From assembly GCA_002118135.1 (NCBI GenBank), contig BDIU01000233.1, positions 1 to 64,000 of the forward strand: a stretch of DNA of 64,000 bases. Reading direction: 5' to 3'. The notes under the pieces were generated by a model, which saw only the letters and a list, made by a program, of their open reading frames with translations, was not told the DNA's origin and ran no database searches. Shown piece by piece: positions 9,701 through 20,654 of the stretch. The first letter of the stretch is position 1, and each line of letters starts with the position of its first letter. This DNA comes from Trebouxia sp. TZW2008 (lineage: Eukaryota; Chlorophyta; Trebouxiophyceae; Trebouxiales; Trebouxiaceae). Made by a program: the position numbers and the translations under genes.

Positions 9701-12637
9701 AACATTCTCACGTGCTGGAGTGTATGCAACAAGGTATGGTCAGGAGAATCATCATCTGGACTGTGAAAGCCTCGTCATCTCTGGCGCTACACTGCGACTA
9801 GCAGTCATGCTTGCCATTTCCCCCTTGCACTTACTCTTTGATGCATGACAGCCCTCACCAACTTGACGCTTGTGTGTCATGGCAGGGCTGCCATGACTGT
9901 GAGCAAAGTATGAGCATGCAAAGCCCTCAAACACCAAGGCCGTAAAATGACAGGGCAGCACGTCATTTGCAATGTGCCCATCAGGCCCTGTGCTGCATTT
10001 TCATGCTCGTCTCAAGCTGTGTGTCACACGTTTATGCTTGTCAAGAATTGTATCAGTGTTCACTGACTATCCTGCTGCATTTCAGGTCGCAAGGCGGTGC
10101 TGCACCCGATCTTGAGCTCCCTGACCTCAGAAAAAGGCCAGAGTCAGGCAGAACCCGGCATTCCAGGCGTCAGCAGCTGAGCAAAACCACAGATCGCGCC
10201 ACAAGCTCAGATTTGGCTGCAGCTGAGGCCTTGGCTGAACTCAGGCATGAGAATGGTGCAGAGTCTGATGACGTGAGTGACATGGCGTGTGACAGCCAAT
10301 GTGATGACAGTCCAAGGCGTGATCAAGGAGGCTATGATGGTGTCTTCAGGCTCACAGAACCCCCTCTACCCCTCTGGGTTTCAGGTGAGGGGTCTATCTC
10401 TGCACCTTTGTGTTTCAAGGGCACTGCACCACAGCTGCTCCTGGCTGAAAGGCACACTACAGCAAACTCTGTAAGGCCAACCTCGATGTAAGGACAGCGC
10501 CATTTGTAACCAATCACTGCATTCCAACTGCAGTAGTTCCTCTGAGCAAGGACAATGTGATGTAAGGACAAACGTCTTGGTAGCCAAAGCATTTGCTACA
10601 AAGAGAGTTTACTGTATGCACAAGTGTTATCCAGTGGCTCCTGGATGCTCGCTCATGTGATGTGTGGTCCAGCTTGAAAACCACTTGACGGTGGCTAGTA
10701 TTCCATTACTCGTCAAATTGACAATGGCAGCTTGCAGTACAGGCATCATCAGCACTTGCATCAATGCTGCCCATTTGAGGCATATCACCATGATATACCT
10801 GCACACAGAATACGAAATCGCCAAATTGGCACTGCCAGGCAACTTTTTCCGTCACAAGCTGTGCATATCCTGCTAGACCCTGTTAGCCTGCATATGCTGC
10901 TCCCTGGGCAAAATTGGTATGTCATGAGTTGCGTCAGCTCTCTCTTTTGTAAATGTAGGCGCTGACTTGAACAAGGCATGCACAGGCAACACAGTAGCTG
11001 CAGCAATCCTTTTACGTGCCAACGCACTGAAACAAAAAGCACATGACCTGTTCCTCCAGCCCTTCTGTCTGCAAATGCAGGCATTGACCTGAATAAGGCA
11101 AGCATAGACAACACAGTAGCTGCAGCAAACCTTTTAGGTTCAAACACAGGCATGAGTTAAGCAAGAACATCACCTTTTGCTCCAAGCCTTTCTTGTGCAC
11201 ATGCAGGCAATGATATACACAAGGCAAGCGCAGGCAACACAGCCATTGCAGCAAATGGTTGCCTTCCCTTGTTCCATGCCCCAGCTGGTGCCCTTGCATC
11301 ACCTGAAAGGACAGCAGGACCCGCCACAGCTGTGGAAACACTACAGCCACACCTCAGGCAGTCAGCCACAGCTGCAGCAGAGGCAATGCTGACACATGGG
11401 TCACCTTTGAGTGGGCTGCACAAGTTGGCGCTCAGCATCTGTGCCCGCAAGAAGGGCAGCCCAGGTTCAGCCCTGCCCCTGGCTCAGACTGCTCCTGTGC
11501 TGGCCAAAGACAAAGAGAATGTTTCACCTCCTGAGACAAGGCAGCAGGTCAAGACTACAGGCAAGTATACTACTCACTTCGCAGTCAGTGTACGTGCAAC
11601 CAGAAAGCGCTGTTGGCTGCAATACGCATGCTCTGGTGTTGGTGCATTGGTCCACCTTTTGGTGTGTGCATCAGCACATTGCGCTCTGTTGAGGACTCAA
11701 GGCATTCTGACAGAAAGCATACACTGCACTTTCACTTCCACACATGTATGCTAGACCAACCTGCATTGCTAAAACATTTACAAGTGCATGATTGCACATG
11801 GATGCAGCTTTATTGGCCAGCTTGCTCATCATTAGACATTCAGGCTCCCGATTGTCAGATATCTTGCCGCAGTGTTTGGCTGTGCCGTCAGCATGCATGC
11901 ACCAACTCTTGCTGAGCTCACCAACTTTAGTAATGCAGTGCAACACCACGTATTGTATGCACAGGATTGACTATCAACTAAACTCCGATGTGATGTGTCA
12001 CAGGCATGAGCACAGCAGCTGGCAAGCGTACCAAGTCAGGTGCATCACGCAGCACACAGGCATCTGTCAAGGCAGCTGATCAGTCCAAGGTACAGCTGAG
12101 CTGGGATGCATATGTGGCCAACCAGTTGTCCTCAGGCAAAGATGCAGCCCGCCAAGCCCAGCTCGTGTCCACGCTGGAAGCACAGCTGGCACGCCCAGGT
12201 ACTAACAATGGTTGCATGTGTTGCTACAATGTTGTGTGTGTCTGCGCTGTGTCATGTCGCGTTGTGTTATGTTGTGCTCTGGGAATCAAAACACTGCATG
12301 TGGATTTCACCTTGATGCTCGACTGAAGAAGTCAGGCTGTATAGCGTGTCAAACAAAGCGTTTTTGAACAGCCTCTGCTGTGTAGACTGTATGATACCAG
12401 TCCTTGCACAAGCTGTGTGCTTGAAGCAACGCGCTTATCGCAATCTGCGTGAGGCTGTCTTATGTGCATGTGTGTGGGTAGCATAAGTGTCTGTCAGCTT
12501 GCGCCATGCGTGATGCAGGTCTTGGCTTGCTTGCCAGAGCATGCCTGCTCCTCAGAGTGGAAGATGCACGTGCTGGCCTGCTGTACTCTCAATACCGTGG
12601 CGTAATGAAAGCATGCATTGCGCAGCACAGCAGATAG
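6717..12637 (+). CDS. Large low-complexity protein with two KEN boxes, function unknown
   Basis: Exons with matching phases are 6717-6926, 7037-7081, 7263-7616, a long exon ending at 9733, 10086-10384, 11207-11560, 12004-12198 and 12519-12637 (TAG). The stretch 7617 to about 8330 is not resolved; an exon near 7878-7976 is likely. The start MVKGWGELRSLAPFSWDTR is compact; the middle is rich in Ala, Gln, Ser, Thr and Pro and holds a 26-residue repeat (about 9103-9515). The long exon ends in a basic tract (DQKRRKTNGGRADRSRR). KEN motifs lie in QDKENKHTP (about 7263) and KDKENVSP (about 11506). KEN followed by Pro/Ser is a known APC/C degron context, so a cell-cycle-regulated nuclear protein is inferred. 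The C-terminal about 100 residues, from LSWDAYVANQL to the end, look folded, but I do not recognise them. The donor at 11561 is GC (ACAG/GCAAGT). Confidence 0.65.
9103..9515 (+). repeat. Coding minisatellite, 78-bp unit, about five copies
   Basis: Inside the long exon, a 26-codon unit starting HSSQQAV is repeated in tandem: HSSHQAVF, HSSQQAVSGDAQHGQ, HSSQQAVPGDAQQSQ, HSSQQALPGVAQQRR and HSSQQVMSSDAQHGQ. It ends with a partial HSSAPGQ. Frame is kept throughout, and the copies differ mainly in their second half. Confidence 0.9.
10950..11260 (+). repeat. Three tandem copies of an exon start (about 125-bp period)
   Basis: An acceptor plus about 17 codons occurs three times, near 10958, 11087 and 11207. 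Copies read ADLNKACTGNTVAAA, IDLNKASIDNTVAAA and NDIHKASAGNTAIAA. Only the third opens into a long exon (11207-11560); the first two hit stops. All three keep TGTAG or TGCAG in front and the same phase. Confidence 0.8.
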
Positions 12638-12813
12638 GCTTAGCTTTGCTTTACATGTGCACTGTCAGCTGTTTGCTATCACGTTGTGTCAACCCCTGCC
12701 TCATGTATATTGCCACAGCAGATGTGATTTGATGCCAGAAAGTAGTCAATATTGGATAGTATGTATGAGCCCCGCAGACAATATTGTGCATTTACATTGA
12801 CTAAGTCAGGCTG
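12638..12813. other. Short convergent intergenic region
   Basis: Only 176 bp separate the TAG of the KEN-box gene (plus) from the TGA of the YdcF-like gene (minus), so the 3' UTRs may overlap. No terminator-like structure stands out. Confidence 0.5.
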
Positions 12814-14895
12814 TCACGCTGCATCCCAAGGTAATTGTGCATGATATGTTTGGCCGGTGTTAGCAGCGTCCCGGCAATGTGTCAGAAGCTGTTCCATGTC
12901 AGGGCATCTGTTGCTTGAATACGGTCCAAGTGCAAACGGGTCTCTGTCTTCCCTCTTCTGCAGCAGAGCACCCTCGCAGCCAAAAGGATCTTTCCTGAAA
13001 GCTTCCAGAACTTGATCTTCATTCTGCAACAATCCATCAGAGAATTAAGCGATGCAACAATGCAATATACCAGTCGGCATGTACACGTCGTGATGGGTTC
13101 CATGACAATGCAGACTGCACTTGGTGTGCATGTTACAAGGAAGGTCTTCCTTGTCAGCATGTTATGTCCACTCATGTTCAGCAGCAGAATTGGAAGTGCA
13201 TGCCAGTAATATATACAGCTTGTGTACTCCAACAATCAGTCCTCTTTATCTTGATGCCATGCCTGTACTCAGTCAGCAAGCAGCAGAGACGTGACTCTTG
13301 TGCAAGAGATGCAAGAGCAGGAGTGCCCACAAATTTGAAGTGCTGATCGGGTCACCTCAAGGCTGCTCTGTGTAGATCAGCAAAACGCTCATGCTGGAAG
13401 TCATAACCTATGACCGTGATGTCCCTGGAATAATGCCCTGTCAGCTCATAGAAGCGGCAGAGGCTGAACAGGAGGTTCTGAAAGCTGTCATGAGCATGCT
13501 CCTGCAATGCTGACAGCAGCAAATGCTGGCGCCAGACACACCAGAAGTACTCCGCGACCTTTGCAAATGCAGCACATTTGTTGTTCAGGGTTGAAAGGTG
13601 TATCACAACATGGCTTTTCTCATGATGCTTGATTCAGACATGATTTGGATGCAGTAAGTGCTTGTTTGCCTAGGAGCAGCATACAGGATGAGAACTCATT
13701 TCAGCCAGTAACAAGCCACTCTAAACCCACCATAGGCTCAAAATTTGGCGACCTAAAAAGCTGCATCAGCTCAAAGCCTTGTGACTGTATTCACATTGCC
13801 AAGCCACACTCCAGTCCAATACAATCCCGCTGTGAATTTGAGACCAAGCTTGGAGCAATGAAATTCACCTCAGTGTAGGCCCGTTCTCTGACATCAGTGG
13901 TGCCCCACCATTTTGCTGCCTCAGCCAGTAGCCAATAGCCCTCTGCCTCGCTGCGTGGCCCTGCAGCTTTGCGTGTCTGGCCACCAGAGAACAGCAACAA
14001 AGACGCTGGGTTGTGACTTGCATGTGTGACGCCTTCCTGAATGTGCTCCAGCAAAGATTGTGTCTGTCCAGGAACCTGCGTGTCAGCTGTCAGCAATGCA
14101 CAACTTTAGGCTGCTTGCACTCACAAATGCTCCCTCTATGCCACCAAGGAATGCAGTTTAACAACCTGGACCCCATGGAGATAGGCGACACCAACCTGGA
14201 GATTGACCCTTCTCTTGTCAGCATATCCTGACTGTTGTGGCTGCAACTCTGTAGCTAGAATGCAAAGGACATGGCTGCGGTTGATCCCAGGTTGTATGCT
14301 GAGCTCAGGACATGGACAAAATGTGAATGGTACTGCACCTTTTGGTAATCAAGCAGCAGCCAGGAGTCTGGGTCCTCTGCCTTGCTGTAGTTGGTGCCAA
14401 TGAAGACAGCGTGACATGGCACAAGCACCAAGTTGCTCAGATGAGGCACAGGATGGTGCCTTGAGAGTGGCAAGCTGGCTGTTCTCTTGACTGCTTCCTG
14501 CCCTGCCTGCCAGATCTGTTGACCTGAGTTGCACAGCTTGATCAGTTCCAAGAATCTTGTGGCGAGTGAACACGAATGTCGGACGGTGCAGGTCAGACCT
14601 TCATTGGTGTCAGCAAGCCCCAAATCAGCAGCAGCGCCAAAGCTGCCGTCAAGACGGTGCCGTCAAGACGGTACTCCTTCGTTTACCCCTGTTCAGGAGC
14701 CCTGGTGCTTGCGATTGGCTCCAACTGCGGGAACGCCCTGCTGGCATTCCATGATGGTAGAATCAGGTGCCCAAGCTATCTAGAGTTTCACCGCAATGCA
14801 GCGCGTGAGTACGTTTGGCTCGTCATCTGCTCGTGTAGCAGCTGCCGCTGTAAGCGCTTCTTGGTGCAAGCGGCACCCTGCTGCGCTAGCACCAT
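12814..14895 (-). CDS. DUF218/YdcF-like membrane protein, reading frame broken by one TGA
   Basis: Clear exons are 14506-14339, 14075-13869, 13501 to about 13300 and 13023-12814. The domain shows the pattern of this family: PCHAVFIGTNYSKAEDPDSW, then LLLFSGGQTRKAAGPRSEAE, then DSFQNLLFSLCRFYELTGHY, ITVIGYDFQHERF and FVGTPAL. The Ser-Gly-Gly and the SEA.GYW stretch are typical. An upstream exon (about 14650-14579) encodes a hydrophobic span (ALALLLIWGLL), implying an N-terminal membrane anchor. The first exon is uncertain; an ATG at 14895 opens a basic N-terminus, but its junction phase is unresolved. At 13352-13354 a TGA stands where related proteins, as I remember them, have an aromatic residue before Pro; the frame continues with family-like sequence. 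Splicing at AG/GTGACC (13356) straight to 13023 breaks the phase. Molecular function is unknown. Confidence 0.75.
14640..14676. repeat. Two adjacent small palindromes
   Basis: CCGTCAAGACGG occurs twice in tandem, separated by two bases. Each copy can form a short hairpin. They lie in the exon that precedes the membrane-span codons of the YdcF-like gene. Confidence 0.7.
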
Positions 14896-15087
14896 GCAGT
14901 CCCAAACGTAACAGAAGATCAGGTCATGAACATCGTCAAGATCTGAGCGACCAGCATAGGTTTGCCAGCTGCTTGTGCAACTCTTGAAAGTCAAACCTGC
15001 AAGTCAAAGTGTCGCTTGCGAGCTTCCCGTTGCGAGCGACTCTGTAGTCTCGTGTTCAGTCGCGCGCCATCATCTACTGCATGATGC
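14896..15087. promoter_or_regulatory. Divergent intergenic region, 192 bp
   Basis: This is the short spacer between the proposed YdcF-like start (minus) and the glycosyltransferase-like start (plus). It would contain both promoters if the YdcF N-terminus is correct. Confidence 0.3.
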
Positions 15088-17273
15088 ATGGCACGACTGC
15101 TGTCTGATAAGCGGTTGTTATTTGGTTGCCTAGCTTTGTTTACGATCTATTTGCTGACTTCGTATCACAACCTAACTCTTGGCCTCTCTGTGAGCTGGAG
15201 TGGCAGCGCTGTCAGACGTGTCAAGAGCTGGGACGGCCACAGACAGCTGAGTCTCCTGGTTGTCGTGCCGTCAGCCTGCGGCGAGGATCTTGTGCCGGGT
15301 TCAGAGCAACGCTGCCTACAGCATATCGGACACGTGTGCAGAGACTTTCCGTCTCGGAGCTGTATCACCAAGAAAGGATTGGCACAGTCTGACGCCTGCG
15401 ATGCCACCCTGCAGCAACAGCGCGGCAGCAGCGACAGCAAGCATGCGTGAGTTTCGTCACAGCCACTTGCAGTGATCAGCGTGCCGCGCCGCAACAACAG
15501 CCCTTCATCTTTCTCATTCTTTCACATCTGCAGGTTCCTGACACCCTTCAGAAGAGTTCTACCTAGTCTCAAAGAGCTAGGCTGGACCAGACAACAGGTC
15601 TTGCAAGACAGCAGTCCAAACCTAAGCTCAGCAATCAGGCATGCAGACATTGTCATTTGCAGCATGCAGACCTATCAGAAGTACAGCAGAACCAACACAC
15701 ACTTTGTCATTGTTGATGACAGCCCCACCGGCAACTTGGGTTCAGTAGATTCTGCAGTCCTCCAAAAGCCGCAAGTCTTAGCAGTTTTGAAGCCCCATGT
15801 GGTTACCATCCCATCCCAAAGACGTGAGCAGATGTATCGACCCTTGGCCGGCCCCCAGAAAAAGGTCCATGCACTAGTCCCCTTGCTGTGGCTATGGGCG
15901 TTCCCTCTAGACTGCGGCTCAAACCTGAACTATCTGAGGTATATCGCTGGTCGCTGCTTTGAAAGCAGCAAGCCCAGGCCGCCTCTACAGACAGAGGCTC
16001 CCGGTATGATGCCTAACAGCATAGACATTTCTTCTAGGTACACTGGTTTCTTTCAGCCACAGTTGGCTGGCTGGGACAGGTCTCAGCTGTGGCAGCGGCC
16101 CATAGATGTTGTGCTTTTGGCAACAGATGCAGTGAAGGATAGTCCTGGGCATGCACACCATCGCCTTGCAGCCCTTGAGCTTGCCAGGCTAAAGCAACAG
16201 CTACCTGATTTGAGGATTGTCACCCTTCTGGCCAACAACTATGATGAATACCTCAACACGCAGCTGATGGATGCTAAGGTGATTCTGCTGATGGATTTGA
16301 TTGACTCATTTGACACCTGTGCCAGCACAAACATGAGGTAGGTACCAGGTATGCCCCACCCTTTTCCTGCAGGCCATACAGCAGGCTTCTGACGATGGTG
16401 CCATTTATTGCTGATGATGCATAGCCACAGTGGCACGTCATGTCAAGGTGGTTTTGCTAATGCTGCCATGCACTGCTGCATGCTGCATAGCCATGCAACC
16501 GTATAATGTACCTTGATTGAGTCATGTCTGTTTCACCAATGATTGCTGCTCCCCTCTGTTGATCCTTTTTCCTCTTTTGGTGTAGTCTCAAGGCAGCAAC
16601 TGACATCTGCTGCCCTGATGAATGCCAAGCACACAGCAACAGATGTTCAAGGGCACTGCGTGACATGTAGCATATGGCTGCATAACCACAACGACGCCCT
16701 GTGCAGCTCATCTGTATACATCGAGTCTCTTTCTTCGGGTAGGGAAAGATCTGTTTGCAATGCGCAGGTTATGGTCAGTGTGATACAGCCAACTAGCGAA
16801 GTGTCACTACAAGACTACCAAGCGTGGCTGGCAGGGTGCATGCCTTTGGTTGCCTCAAGACAGGAAGTGACACCTGCTACCCCGACAAGCACACAGCATT
16901 ACACAGGCAACAGCTAGAAAAGCTGGTTTGCAATGCGCAGGTGGTTGTCAGCGTGATACAGCCGACTAGCGAGGTCTCTCTGCAAGACTATGAAGCGTGG
17001 CTAGCAGGGTGCGTGCTTCTTAAGCCCAGGACACGAGACATTCAAGCCTACCCACATTTGTTTCAGGCTGGCTACACAGTATATGATGTCAATGTTGACT
17101 TCAGCAATCTTGGGGACGTCATACAGCGTGCCCTAAATAGTCTTGATAAGGCGCAAGGTATGGTTGACAGGGTGACTGCCATGCTCAGGAAACATTCTGA
17201 TGTTGCGCAATTTGCACTTGATTTGGACGAATTGCTCGAGCTGTCAATCAAAGAGTCTATGAAGCTTGAGTAA
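15088..17273 (+). CDS. Type II membrane glycosyltransferase-like protein
   Basis: Exons 15088-15446, 15534-16278 and 16941-17273 join in frame to 478 residues. An N-terminal signal anchor (LLFGCLALFTIYLLTSY) follows a short basic cytoplasmic tail, the usual Golgi enzyme layout. The stem/lumenal part contains several cysteines. The C-terminal third reads VVVSVIQPTSEVSLQDYEAW, then LAGCVLLKPRT, then an AYPHLFQAGYTVYDVNVDFS stretch. This resembles the donor-binding end of GT-B enzymes (exostosin/GT47 or GT1 type), where a Gly-Cys-Val loop precedes a 'land on Asp-Phe' segment. Family assignment is tentative, and I see no DxD motif that I would trust. The donor at 16279 (AAG/GTGATT) and acceptor at 16940 give DAK-VVVSV. 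A second, similar acceptor-plus-exon start sits at 16768 (see the repeat entry), so an alternative last exon is possible. Confidence 0.6.
16740..17035 (+). repeat. Duplicated last-exon start, 173-bp period
   Basis: The acceptor TTTGCAATGCGCAG and the next 26 codons occur at 16768 and again at 16941. They encode VMVSVIQPTSEVSLQDYQAW and VVVSVIQPTSEVSLQDYEAW, both followed by LAGC. The first copy loses similarity after about 80 bp and reaches a stop at 16915-16917. The second continues as the real 3' exon. Confidence 0.85.
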
Positions 17274-17831
17274 ACTGCGTTCCCTCTCAGCGTGTAAGCG
17301 CAGACAACCCATTGTCCTTGCCAGTCGTGCATGCAGCACATACTACATTGAGGCACGCCACTACTGCCGAGATTGCATAAATAGCAATGCCCATGCTTTG
17401 CTGACTCATGCTAACTTCAGCTAATGTCCACAGCCTGTAGTTACTTGATGCCAATGACTGAATCAGATGCTGGGAAGCTATTTTCAATCTTGCTTACAAA
17501 GCTGGTAAGGTGTTCAGCAGACGACACTGCTCGCACTTCCCAAATATCTCTTGCTTGCAGACGATCAAATAAATGAAATGAAGACCGACAAAATGAGCCA
17601 ATAAATAGTGTATGTTCAATGTCCTTCATGGTGATCTGAGACACGCAAAGGCTGTAAAAACTTTGCAAAAAATTAGACCTTGACTAGCGCAATCGCTGCC
17701 AAGCAGGAGGCCTGAGGCCCGGACAGCTTAGTCTCTCGGCCATGATATCAACACGCACACAGTCCTTACAGAGGCTGTGACGCATCCTTCCCATCCCGCA
17801 GAATAGTAACATGGACACAGTCCTTATGCCC
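17274..17831. other. Convergent intergenic region with a duplicated exon end
   Basis: No gene seen. It contains 3' flanks of the glycosyltransferase-like and aldo-keto reductase genes. At about 17758-17805 is a copy of the aldo-keto reductase last-exon end (CACAGTCCTTA...AGGCTGTGACGCATCCTTC), repeated 59 bp on at 17817-17866. Confidence 0.6.
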
Positions 17832-20654
17832 CTACAAAGGCTGTGACACATCCTTCTCGTCCCACAGCTCCTCATAGTTGCGCCATGGCCCATCCTCATG
17901 CATGGCTAAGCTCCCTGAGAAATACCTATTCTGACGGAAGTTGGACAGTGTGTTGTAGTCTTCTTCTGGCAACTCCCATCCAAGTGCACCAAAGTTGTCC
18001 TGTACAAAATTGCCAATACAGAAATTGCTCCAAGCAAGCCCATGTTGGCACAAACGCATGTAATGCATTAGTAAACACTGCACAGCTACAACATGTGCAA
18101 CAATATGTGAAGGTAGAAACTGCTTGATTCAATTCTTTTGTGTGTGCAATCCTCCACCACGCCAGACACATTGCCGGTACATAACACAAGCCAAACAAGC
18201 ACCAGACCTTGGCTGCAACAAAGCCAACCAACGGCTATGTATATGCAAACAACACAAGCATCATACCTTGAGATGATCAGGGTTGACGCTCATGGGCAGT
18301 ACACTTGAACCGTGCTGCAGGCCCCACCGCAGCAGCACTTGTGTAGGCGTCCTACCAAGCTTCTTTGCAATCTCATGCACCACTTTATCCTGCAAACCGA
18401 TGTGACATATGAACATCATGCACAGCAAGCGCCAGTTGTAACAGGGAAGCAATGTTGTGGTATAGCATCTGACCAATTTGTCCTATGAACTTTGATGACG
18501 TGCATCACAACCACCATTTGCAGCACAACATTGTTGCCATGCAGGAGTCAGTGAAGCTGTAACGCACAGCTCAGTGCATATTCCAAGCTGTGAAAGCATC
18601 GTTGTGTAGGCCATCCACTGCTTTTGCACCAAGCAGGATCATGAAATCTATAAGCAACCACCATGCTGCTGCTGCTGCTGGAGCAAAATGTCCAGTATTT
18701 TCTTGATCTCACAACCGTGTTTGCTTTTGAAACTCTTGTTATAACTCAGAAGAAGCACTGCAGTCAGAGTGCGCTAGTCAATTCCCAAATGCATGGTCCT
18801 GATGTCAAGAAGTCATGGTACCTCCATTTCGTTGGGGACCTCCTTGCCCATGCCCGCCATTGTCTGAGGGCTGCTCAGTGGGGCATACGCTGAGACGTGG
18901 ATGCCTTGCTGGTCACACCACTTCAACAGTCTGTCGCTTCTCCAGTGGGCATGCATCTCAACCTGCATGCAGCATAGACTCCACTATCAGCAGTCTGCCA
19001 ATTTTCTAGTGGGCATGCATTTCAACCTACATGCAGCATGCAGCCTGCTTGACACAAATTTGCTGCAGACGGCTGCGGCTGAAGTGTCACAGTAACAGTT
19101 GCAATGCCTCTCTAGACCCTGCATTTATAAAGCAGGTTGCACAGAAACTTGATGATGACCTAGTGATGTCTGCTTTATTTCAACAGTGAGACAGAAATGT
19201 CACTGCTGTACTTGGTGGCATGCGTCTCATGCTTAATCTGTGCAGACACCCAGCCTGAGATCTCAATGTTGCAGGCAAGGATTTGGGGAATACGTATCAT
19301 GTGGACAGTCAGCCTGAGACAGACAATTGTGAGGAGTGAAGCTGCAGCTGTGTTCACTCAATGCCATCAATGTGCAAGATTTCATTTTTGCGAGCAAAAG
19401 GTTGGTAATCACCTGATTGACGGCTGGCCTGATCTTTGCCTTTGGAAGGATGCTAGATTCTATCTTCTCTGGGCTGAAGTTGCTGACGCCAATGCTCTTG
19501 ATCAAGCCCTCCTCTACACACTTCTCAAGTGCAGCCCAGGTCTCCTCAAATGGTGGGTCCACCTTCGGGCCTGGCTTCACAGATGTTGGCCTGAGGGACA
19601 AGCACACACAGCCTAGCCAGTGCAAGTATGCAATGCAGCCAATGATCCATGCTTCTGAACATCCAGTGCAGCCAAGTAGACCAAGGGTCAGACTGTGCAG
19701 AGCAGGTCAGATGTACAGCAGGCAAATTTGTCATGGTGCTTTTGTAGAGGAATGCTTAAACTCGCAAGGCGAACCATGATGACTGCTGCAATGCTGTTTG
19801 CTGAGCAAGCTAAACAGTGTTTGGTGAGAATCCAAAACGAATCCATGGCGAAATGACATGCGCTGAATGTGCTTGCATGCACAATGCAACTCAGTTGCAA
19901 CAGAATGCACTGGCACAAGGGCTAGCAGCTGATTGCCAAACACAGCAACATCACAAACAGTTATTGAAGTGTGGCAGCACAATGGACATACCAGTGAATG
20001 AGGTACAGGTCTACATAGTCCAGCTGCAGCCGCTTTAGAGTGTCCTCAAGTCCTGGCTTGACCTGGTCACCAGGATGGTGCTCTGTCCACAGCTTTGACG
20101 TGACAAACAAGTCTTCACGCTTCACCACTCCGCTCTTGAACAGCTCTTGTAGCCCCTTGCCAATCTCTGCTTCGTTCTTGTACATCTCTGCTGTATCGAT
20201 ATGCTGCAAAACACAGCGAAGAAGGTTGTGAAGCAACAGGAATGGCCACAATAAAAAGCAAACCTGGTGCATGGGCAAATGTGGGTTCACAACCTAAAGT
20301 TAGCCTTGAATTGCATGAGAGCAATATGTTGTCGGCATACTTTACCAACAATGTAGAAAGCACTGCCAGTATCTCAATCAACTGCCATGCAGTCATCATG
20401 CTTTCAAGTGTGAGCAGATGCCTAATGATTGCGCCATTGAAAGCATGGCTGTGACGCACCCTGTACCCAGCCTCGATTGCATCTTTGGTCGCTCTGATAC
20501 ATTCATCGCCATTTGCTTGAGAAGTTCCCCAACCCATCAGTGGCATGTGGTGACCAGAGTTGAGGCCAACATGGGTTTGAGATTTGCTGGCTGCAGCACC
20601 GACATTCTGCTTGGTTGCTACCTCAAGTGTGGCAGCACTGGCTCTGGTGCTCAT
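17832..20654 (-). CDS. Aldo-keto reductase, probably plastid-targeted
   Basis: NADPH-dependent reductase of carbonyl compounds. Six exons join in frame: 20654-20460, 20203-19992, 19590-19413, 18962-18822, 18389-18267 and 17999-17832, giving 338 residues. The ATG at 20654 is the first in-frame one; upstream coding would need a GTG start or an extra exon. The first about 45 residues are Ser/Ala/Thr/Lys-rich, suggesting a transit peptide. The catalytic tetrad is complete: Asp in [11 protein letters not shown], Tyr in the same motif, Lys in VTSKLW and His in LIHW. Also present are [22 protein letters not shown] and [10 protein letters not shown], and a cofactor loop region [12 protein letters not shown]. 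The substrate cannot be read from sequence. The intron before exon 4 and the 3' flank contain decayed copies of exon edges. Confidence 0.9.
18928..19045 (-). repeat. Duplicated acceptor of aldo-keto reductase exon 4
   Basis: The block CAGTCTG...AGTGGGCATGCATYTCAACCTRCATGCAGCAT occurs at about 18928-18974 and again at about 18991-19040. The left copy spans the start of exon 4 (18962); the right copy lies in the upstream intron. Confidence 0.75.
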
